Assembly: GCA_003249585.1 (NCBI GenBank)
Contig: QKIM01000046.1
Coordinates: 1 to 10,919 of the forward strand
Direction of reading: 5' to 3'
Origin: Deltaproteobacteria bacterium
Lineage (GTDB): Bacteria; Myxococcota_A; Polyangia; HGW-17
Length of the DNA stretch: 10,919 nt
The notes below the pieces were generated by a model. The model did no database searches, was not told the origin of the DNA, and worked only from the letters and a program-made list of their open reading frames with translations. The position numbers and the translations under genes are program-made. Shown one piece after another: positions 6,490 through 10,919 of this stretch. Each line of letters starts with the position of its first letter. Within the stretch, counting starts at the first letter, position 1.

Positions 6490-6946
6490 TGTCGTCCTCC
6501 ATGAACAACGTATACAGGAGCGCGTCCTCTTTGGTGTCGGTGTAATAGTTGGGGCGAATACCCACCCGCACGAAGCCGAAGGACTCGTAGAGCCCGAGCG
6601 CCGGCCTGTTGGAAGGGCGAACCTCCAGGAAGACCATGCGGCACATGGCCTTCTGGGAGAGATCCACGAGGTGGGTCAGAAGGGCGTTGGCCAGACCCTC
6701 CCGGCGGAAGGCGGGGTGGACGGCGAGGTTGAGGATGTGGACCTCGTCTTCCACGAGCCAGAAGACGATGTAGCCAAGGAGCTTGTGGTCGGTGGTGGAG
6801 ACGACCCCGTAGGTGAAGGAGTGCGGCTGACTGAACTCCCCCTCGAAGGCCGCGGAGGACCAGGGGGACCCGAAGGAGAGCGTCTCTATGGCGAGGATCT
6901 CCTCCAGGCGCGAGGCGTCGATGGCGATGATCTCATGGTTCGTCAT
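6479..6946 (-). CDS. rimI: Ribosomal protein S18 alanine N-acetyltransferase RimI (GNAT family)
   Basis: The protein has 155 residues, full length. RimI transfers an acetyl group from acetyl-CoA to the N-terminal alanine of ribosomal protein S18. The GNAT fold is clear: the N-terminal helix with IETLSFGSPWS (20-30), strand LNLAVHP leading to the acetyl-CoA pyrophosphate-binding loop RREGLA (81-86), and LEVRPSNRPALGLYESFGF (107-125). This last stretch holds Glu108 and Tyr120, the positions used as general base and acid in RimI, and is followed by the family-typical YYTDTKEDALLYTL. The start ATG has GGAGG six bases upstream and overlaps the end of engB by 14 bases. The closest alternative is a different GNAT N-terminal acetyltransferase, but the C-terminal EDAL motif favours RimI; some orthologues have broader protein targets. 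Confidence 0.92.
   Translation of the reverse strand: MTNHEIIAIDASRLEEILAIETLSFGSPWSSAAFEGEFSQPHSFTYGVVSTTDHKLLGYIVFWLVEDEVHILNLAVHPAFRREGLANALLTHLVDLSQKAMCRMVFLEVRPSNRPALGLYESFGFVRVGIRPNYYTDTKEDALLYTLFMEDDNEY
6496..6500 (-). promoter_or_regulatory. Strong ribosome binding site inside rimI for the 555-residue gene
   Basis: GGAGG on the minus strand, six bases before the ATG at 6489 and located within the last codons of rimI. It confirms the downstream start and the overlap of the two genes. Confidence 0.75.
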
Positions 6947-7565
6947 GGAGCTCCTCCGGGGAGGGAAGCAGGAGGCCGAGTTTGCGCCAGAGGGCGTCGA
7001 GCCCCTCCTTGGTCTGGGCCGAGAAGCTCAGGGGCAGGACCGGCAGGCCCAGCGCCTTCTTCACGTTCTGCAGCACGGACATGCGCCCGGTCTTGGGGAC
7101 CTTGTCCATCTTGGTGACCACAACCAGCAGGGGGATGCCCAGGTGGTTGAGCCACCCGAGGAACTCCTGCTCCTCGGTGCGCACGTCCCGCCTGGCGTCC
7201 ACCAGCAGGATCACCACGATCAACTCCTCGCGCTTCTCCAGATACTCGGTGATGAAGGAGCCCCACTCCCGTTTGAGGGAGACGGGGACCTTGGCGTATC
7301 CGTAGCCGGGAAGATCCGCCAGGGTGAACTCCCCGAGCTCCTTGGTCTTCACGGAGAAGAAGTTCACCTCCCGGGTCCGGCCCGGGGTCTGGCTCACCCG
7401 GACGAGCTTGCGGTTGTCCAGGAGAATCCGCAGAAGGGAGCTCTTGCCGACGTTGGAGCGGCCGGCGACGGCGATCTCCGGGAGGCCGGTGTCGGGGATG
7501 TACTCGCTGCTGCGGGCCCCGGTGATGAACGACGCGGCTGTCACTGTGGGAATCGGGCTGGTCAT
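6933..7565 (-). CDS. engB: Ribosome biogenesis GTPase EngB (YsxC/YihA)
   Basis: The protein has 210 residues, typical length. EngB is an essential TRAFAC GTPase acting in late assembly of the 50S subunit. G motifs: G1 GRSNVGKSS (35-43), G2 region SQTPGRTREVNFF (58-70) with the EngB-typical TPGRT, G3 DLPGYGYA (84-91), G4 TKMD (151-154, where TKAD is most common), and G5 SAQ (182-184). All nucleotide-contacting residues are present. The start at 7565 shares ATGA with the stop of the TPR gene; only a weak GAGA lies upstream, so re-initiation after the TPR protein is likely. Its 3' end overlaps rimI by 14 bases, putting two ribosome-maturation genes side by side. Confidence 0.97.
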   Translation of the reverse strand: MTSPIPTVTAASFITGARSSEYIPDTGLPEIAVAGRSNVGKSSLLRILLDNRKLVRVSQTPGRTREVNFFSVKTKELGEFTLADLPGYGYAKVPVSLKREWGSFITEYLEKREELIVVILLVDARRDVRTEEQEFLGWLNHLGIPLLVVVTKMDKVPKTGRMSVLQNVKKALGLPVLPLSFSAQTKEGLDALWRKLGLLLPSPEELHDEP

Positions 7566-10500
7566 GAAATCTCGTCAATGAAGGCCTGGATGGCTCCATT
7601 GGAGGGGTCTTCGGAGAGGCCGCGCTTGGCGGAGGCGAGGGCCTTGGTCTTGTTGCCCATCTGCAGATCGAGCCTGGCCACCTCCAGGAAGATCTCGCCC
7701 TTGGTGATCTCGCCATCGAGCTTCTGGAAGAGCAGGGCGCGATAGAGCTTCTGGCCCTTGTCGAATTCGCCGGCCTTCACATGCAGCTGGGCCAGCTTGA
7801 TCACGTTGGTGACGTAGGTGGGATCCATGCGCTGGGCCTTCGAGGCCAGCTCGATGGCGTCCTCCAGGTTCCCCTCGGCCTCACGGATGCCCGCCATGCG
7901 CTCGTAGATGACCGCCAGGTCGTGCTTGGCACGCCGGTTGTCCTCCAGGAGCTCGGCCAGGCCTGTGTAGATCTCCATGGCCTTGGTGTTGTCACCGGCG
8001 GCGAAGTAGATGTCACCGAGCTTGCGCTTGACCTCGGTGTTCTCGGGGTCGATCTGCACCGCCTCCTCCAGGTAGGGGAAGGCTGCCTCGGAGGCGTCGA
8101 CGTCCACGAAGAGGTCCGCCATGGTGAGGAGCATGGGGAGCTTCTCCTCGGGATCCTGGACCAGGGGCAGCTTGAGCTGATACAGCCGCAGGAGGGTCTG
8201 CTTGTCGCCCTTGGCCTGGACCGCCGTGGAGAGCGCCGTGAAGGCCTCCTCGTGCATGGGGAAGAGCCGCAGCGCCTCGTCCCAGCGCTGGATCGCCATC
8301 TCCTCGTCGTTGAGCTTGAGGGCGATGTTGCCGCGCCTGAAGGCGAGCTCGGCACCCTCGCGCCCCTGGGGCTCGAGGAGGGCGGCCTTCTCCAGGTACT
8401 GCTGGCACAGCTCCCAGTTCTCCATGTTCTGGTACAGGCGGGCCATGCCCGTGAGCGCCGTGACGTTGGAGGGGTTCGTGTCGAGGATCTGCTCGAGGAT
8501 CTTGATGGCCTCCCCGGGGGTCTCCAGCTTCTCTTCCCAGATGCGGGCCATCTGGTCCAGGTAGAACACGGCCTTCTCGCCGTCACCGATGCTGTTGAAG
8601 TGCTCGACGCGCTTCTTGAGGACCTCGATGAGCTCGTAGTACTGCTCGTTGGCGAGGAAGAGTGTCTCGGAGCGTTTGTAGGCCTTCTCGTGGCCGGGAT
8701 CGATCTCCAGGATCATGCGGTAGAACTCGGCGGCCTCGTCGGGCTCGTTCATGTTCTCCGTGGCGAGCTTGGCCATGTTCTCCAGGATGGGGATCTTGTC
8801 GGGCTCGGAGGGCGCCTGGCTCAACTTGGTGTAGAGCATGTCCTTGACGGCGTCCCAGTCTTCCTTGTTCATGTAGATGGTCTTGAGGGCCTTGAAGGAC
8901 TCCTCGTCCGAGGGGTTCATGTCGTAGGCCTCGCGCCACGCTTCCTCGGCCTCTTCGGCGTTCTTCAGGTTCTTCTGGAAGATCTGGGCGATGTTCCGGC
9001 GCAGGGCCTGGGCATCGGCCGGATCGGACATGTAGTTGATGCGGGTGCGGAGGATCTCGATGAGCTCCTCCCATTTTTCGAGGGCCGTATAGAGCCGCAT
9101 GAGCTGGGTCTGCCCCTCGTTGTCGCTCTCGTTGAGCTCCAGGATCTCCTTCCAGGCCGCCATGGAGCGGTCCGTGTTGCTCAGGCGCGCCTCGCTCAGG
9201 TTGGCGATCTCCACGAGGAGCTTCCGTTTCGCGTCCGGGTCGTACTCGAGCTCGGCGCGCTTGGAGAGGATGTCGACGAGGTCCTGGTCCTTGGAGCTCA
9301 CGCGATAGAGCTCCTCGAGGGCCTTGAGGGCGTCGAGGTTCTCCTCCTCGCGCTTGAGGACGGACTGGTAGAAGAACTCGGCCGAGGGGATGTCGCCCTT
9401 GCGCAGGGCCACGGGGGCGGCCTTGAGGCACATGGGGATGATGACCATCTCGTCGAGGTTCTTGCCGATGAGCTCCTTGACCGCCTCGATGACCAGCTCC
9501 TGCCGGTCGGAGAGGTCGGCGATGGAGATGAACTGCTCGAGGTAGGAGGCGTCCTCGGGAGCCTCTTTGGTCGCCTTGGCCCAGTAGTCGAGGGCCTTGT
9601 CCATCTCGCCCAGCTCCCCGCACAGGCGGGCCGCCTTCTCGTAGATGGCGGCGCGCTCCATGGGATCCTCGGCCAGGGTGACCTTGTGGGAGAGGAGCAC
9701 CACGATCTTGCGGGTGAGGTTCAGGGCCTCGTAGATGGGCTGGAGGACATCGATGACCTCGCCCAGGAGCTCCCCGCCCTCCTCCATCATGGTCTCCAGG
9801 GCCGCGATGGTGGGCTCGTGGGTGTCCACGAACTGCAGGGTCTCGCGCCAGGCTTCGATGGCGCCGCTGCCGTCGCTGAACCGCTCCCTGCGGAGCTGCC
9901 CGAGACGGTGGAAGTAGGTGGCCTTCTGATCCATCTCGAAGCTGGCGCCCGCTTCCATCTCCAGGACCTCGGCCAGGCGCTCGAACTTGGCGGTGGCCAC
10001 GAGGAGCCGGTCGTACTCGGACAGGACCTGCATGTCGTCGGCCAGGGCCTCGGCGGCCTTCTCCATGACCTTCACCGCGCCCTCGAGGTTCTCCATGGAG
10101 ATCTCGTAGATGCGCATCTCGGTCATGAGCAGGCTCTTCTTCAGTTCGGGCTCGTACACCTCCTCGATGACCTCGTCGTAGATGGTGACCAGATCGCTCC
10201 AGTTGTTCTCCATGGAGGCGATGCGGTGGAGCTGCTGCTCCACTTCGCGGTCGGCGGCGCCGGTCTTGAAGAGGAGGCCCCAGTACACGAAGGCGTCGGT
10301 GAGGGACTGGAGCTTCTCGTAGAGGGTGGCGATGGCGCGCAGGGTGACCTTGCGCTTGTCGGGATCGGTGGCCTCCTCGAGGACCAGCTTGTACATGGAG
10401 ATCAGGGACTCGTCGGCGCCCTGACTGATGTAGATGGGCTCGAGGATGGTGGCGACGGCGCTGCGGTGCTCCTCTTCCTGCAGGAGCTCTTCCAGGGCCT

Positions 10501-10919
10501 CACGGGCCTTGACGTGGGTGTTGTTGAAGTCGAGGATGAAGCGATACTTCTCCAGGGCCTGCTCCACGTCGTTGATCTCGTGCTGGTAGACGCTGCCCAT
10601 CTCGAAGATGAGGCTGTTGCGGCGCGTGTCGTCGGGCTCCAGGGCCACCATGCGGTCGATGATGCTGATGAGGTCGTGCCAGTTCTCCTCTTTTTTGTAG
10701 AGGTCGGCCAGCTTCTGGAGGGCCTGGACGTTCTGCGGGCTCTCCTCGACGATGAGCTTGAGGGCCGAGATGGCCTCGTAGGTGTCTTCGAGCTTCTCGG
10801 CCTGGATGGTGGCCAACTTGAAGGCCTTGGGGATGCGCTCTTCATTGTGCAGCTCGATGATGGCCTTGAGGATCTCGGCCAGCTCGCTCCACTCCTCGGC
10901 CTTCTCGAAGAGCTGCTCG
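7562..10919 (-). CDS. Giant tetratricopeptide-repeat protein, 5' end beyond the right edge
   Basis: The frame stays open from the stop at 7562 to the right edge, giving at least 1118 residues. The first in-frame start-type codon, TTG at 10816-10814, is not the real start: the 34 codons before it continue the same repeat pattern. The visible protein is almost entirely alpha-helical and acidic, made of double-TPR units of about 72 residues, each opening with W-x-x-L-(I/V)-x-(I/L)-L and containing an A-x-x-(Y/F) helix and a closing Asn-Pro/Asp-Pro turn. There is no catalytic motif, cysteine pair or membrane segment. TPR arrays are protein-interaction scaffolds; the partner is unknown. Very long proteins with LEPIY-type units like these are familiar from myxobacteria and relatives. 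The end overlaps engB by 4 bases. The promoter and N-terminal part (possible signal peptide) lie outside the window. Confidence 0.93.
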   Translation of the reverse strand, partial: EQLFEKAEEWSELAEILKAIIELHNEERIPKAFKLATIQAEKLEDTYEAISALKLIVEESPQNVQALQKLADLYKKEENWHDLISIIDRMVALEPDDTRRNSLIFEMGSVYQHEINDVEQALEKYRFILDFNNTHVKAREALEELLQEEEHRSAVATILEPIYISQGADESLISMYKLVLEEATDPDKRKVTLRAIATLYEKLQSLTDAFVYWGLLFKTGAADREVEQQLHRIASMENNWSDLVTIYDEVIEEVYEPELKKSLLMTEMRIYEISMENLEGAVKVMEKAAEALADDMQVLSEYDRLLVATAKFERLAEVLEMEAGASFEMDQKATYFHRLGQLRRERFSDGSGAIEAWRETLQFVDTHEPTIAALETMMEEGGELLGEVIDVLQPIYEALNLTRKIVVLLSHKVTLAEDPMERAAIYEKAARLCGELGEMDKALDYWAKATKEAPEDASYLEQFISIADLSDRQELVIEAVKELIGKNLDEMVIIPMCLKAAPVALRKGDIPSAEFFYQSVLKREEENLDALKALEELYRVSSKDQDLVDILSKRAELEYDPDAKRKLLVEIANLSEARLSNTDRSMAAWKEILELNESDNEGQTQLMRLYTALEKWEELIEILRTRINYMSDPADAQALRRNIAQIFQKNLKNAEEAEEAWREAYDMNPSDEESFKALKTIYMNKEDWDAVKDMLYTKLSQAPSEPDKIPILENMAKLATENMNEPDEAAEFYRMILEIDPGHEKAYKRSETLFLANEQYYELIEVLKKRVEHFNSIGDGEKAVFYLDQMARIWEEKLETPGEAIKILEQILDTNPSNVTALTGMARLYQNMENWELCQQYLEKAALLEPQGREGAELAFRRGNIALKLNDEEMAIQRWDEALRLFPMHEEAFTALSTAVQAKGDKQTLLRLYQLKLPLVQDPEEKLPMLLTMADLFVDVDASEAAFPYLEEAVQIDPENTEVKRKLGDIYFAAGDNTKAMEIYTGLAELLEDNRRAKHDLAVIYERMAGIREAEGNLEDAIELASKAQRMDPTYVTNVIKLAQLHVKAGEFDKGQKLYRALLFQKLDGEITKGEIFLEVARLDLQMGNKTKALASAKRGLSEDPSNGAIQAFIDEIS
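7565..10891 (-). repeat. Protein-level tandem repeat of about 72 residues (double-TPR units)
   Basis: Taking the first visible codon (10918-10916) as residue 1, the position of the unit-opening Trp or its equivalent falls at residues 10, 80, 152, 240, 312, 385, 473, 544, 616, 688, 760, 835, 906, 977 and 1052. Spacings are 70-75 except two of 88. The Trp itself is kept at 10, 80, 240, 616, 688 and 835. In the two long units (starting at 152 and 385) a second opening motif occurs exactly 17 residues later (169 and 402), after which the 71-residue spacing resumes. The DNA copies are strongly diverged, so this is an old repeat, visible only in protein. Confidence 0.8.

Noticed and set aside
5674..6504. 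Plus-strand open frame opposite the 555-residue gene
   Set aside because: The Gly/Val/Glu-rich product mirrors the codon positions of the minus-strand gene. The minus-strand reading has a strong ribosome binding site and a protein-like composition.
8583..9623. 346-codon minus-strand frame inside the TPR gene
   Set aside because: It is an out-of-frame shadow, rich in Arg, Gly and Pro; the TPR frame carries the repeat structure throughout this stretch.

Overview
This is a GC-rich, gene-dense bacterial chromosomal window made of core housekeeping genes, several of them translationally coupled, with a few less familiar genes between them. I see no mobile element, CRISPR array, tRNA or rRNA. The very long tetratricopeptide (TPR) protein with repeated Leu-x-Pro-Ile-Tyr modules, and the gene mix as a whole, suggest a member of the former Deltaproteobacteria (Myxococcota or Desulfobacterota type). 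That placement is an inference from protein style only.

Layout. A leftward unit fills 1-2300. It reads from a Crp/Fnr-family regulator (2300-1653) through folC (1656-382, sharing an ATGA with the regulator) into a protein with a MshEN-type (GspE/PilB N-terminal) domain that leaves the left edge (351-1). A 230-base divergent intergenic region (2301-2530) separates it from a rightward unit: rsmD (2531-3121), coaD (3084-3572, overlapping rsmD by 38 bases) and a class I aminotransferase of the AspAT Ib type (3578-4792). A second leftward unit enters from the right edge: a giant TPR protein (at least 1118 residues, 10919-7562), then engB (7565-6933), rimI (6946-6479) and an uncharacterised 555-residue protein (6489-4822). 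All three junctions in this unit overlap (4, 14 and 11 bases). It converges on the aminotransferase gene with only 29 bases between the stop codons.

How the genes relate. Translation and ribosome maturation recur: RsmD methylates 16S rRNA, EngB is a GTPase of large-subunit assembly, and RimI acetylates ribosomal protein S18. Cofactor supply is the second theme: FolC makes and polyglutamylates folates, and CoaD makes dephospho-CoA, the direct precursor of the CoA that acetyltransferases such as RimI depend on. The remaining genes (cyclic-nucleotide-type regulator, MshEN protein, TPR protein, 555-residue protein) have no obvious link to these beyond co-transcription.

Most worth a second look: (1) the Crp-like protein keeps the nucleotide-pocket signature but has lost all three canonical recognition-helix contacts; (2) the MshEN domain keeps its 29-residue tandem spacing but has lost both c-di-GMP-contacting arginines; (3) the TPR protein is built throughout on a strict repeat of about 72 residues, with two identical-length 17-residue spacers, and its true start lies outside the window; (4) the 555-residue protein looks like an (alpha/alpha)-toroid plus beta-sandwich (heparinase-like) protein without a signal peptide, coupled to rimI.
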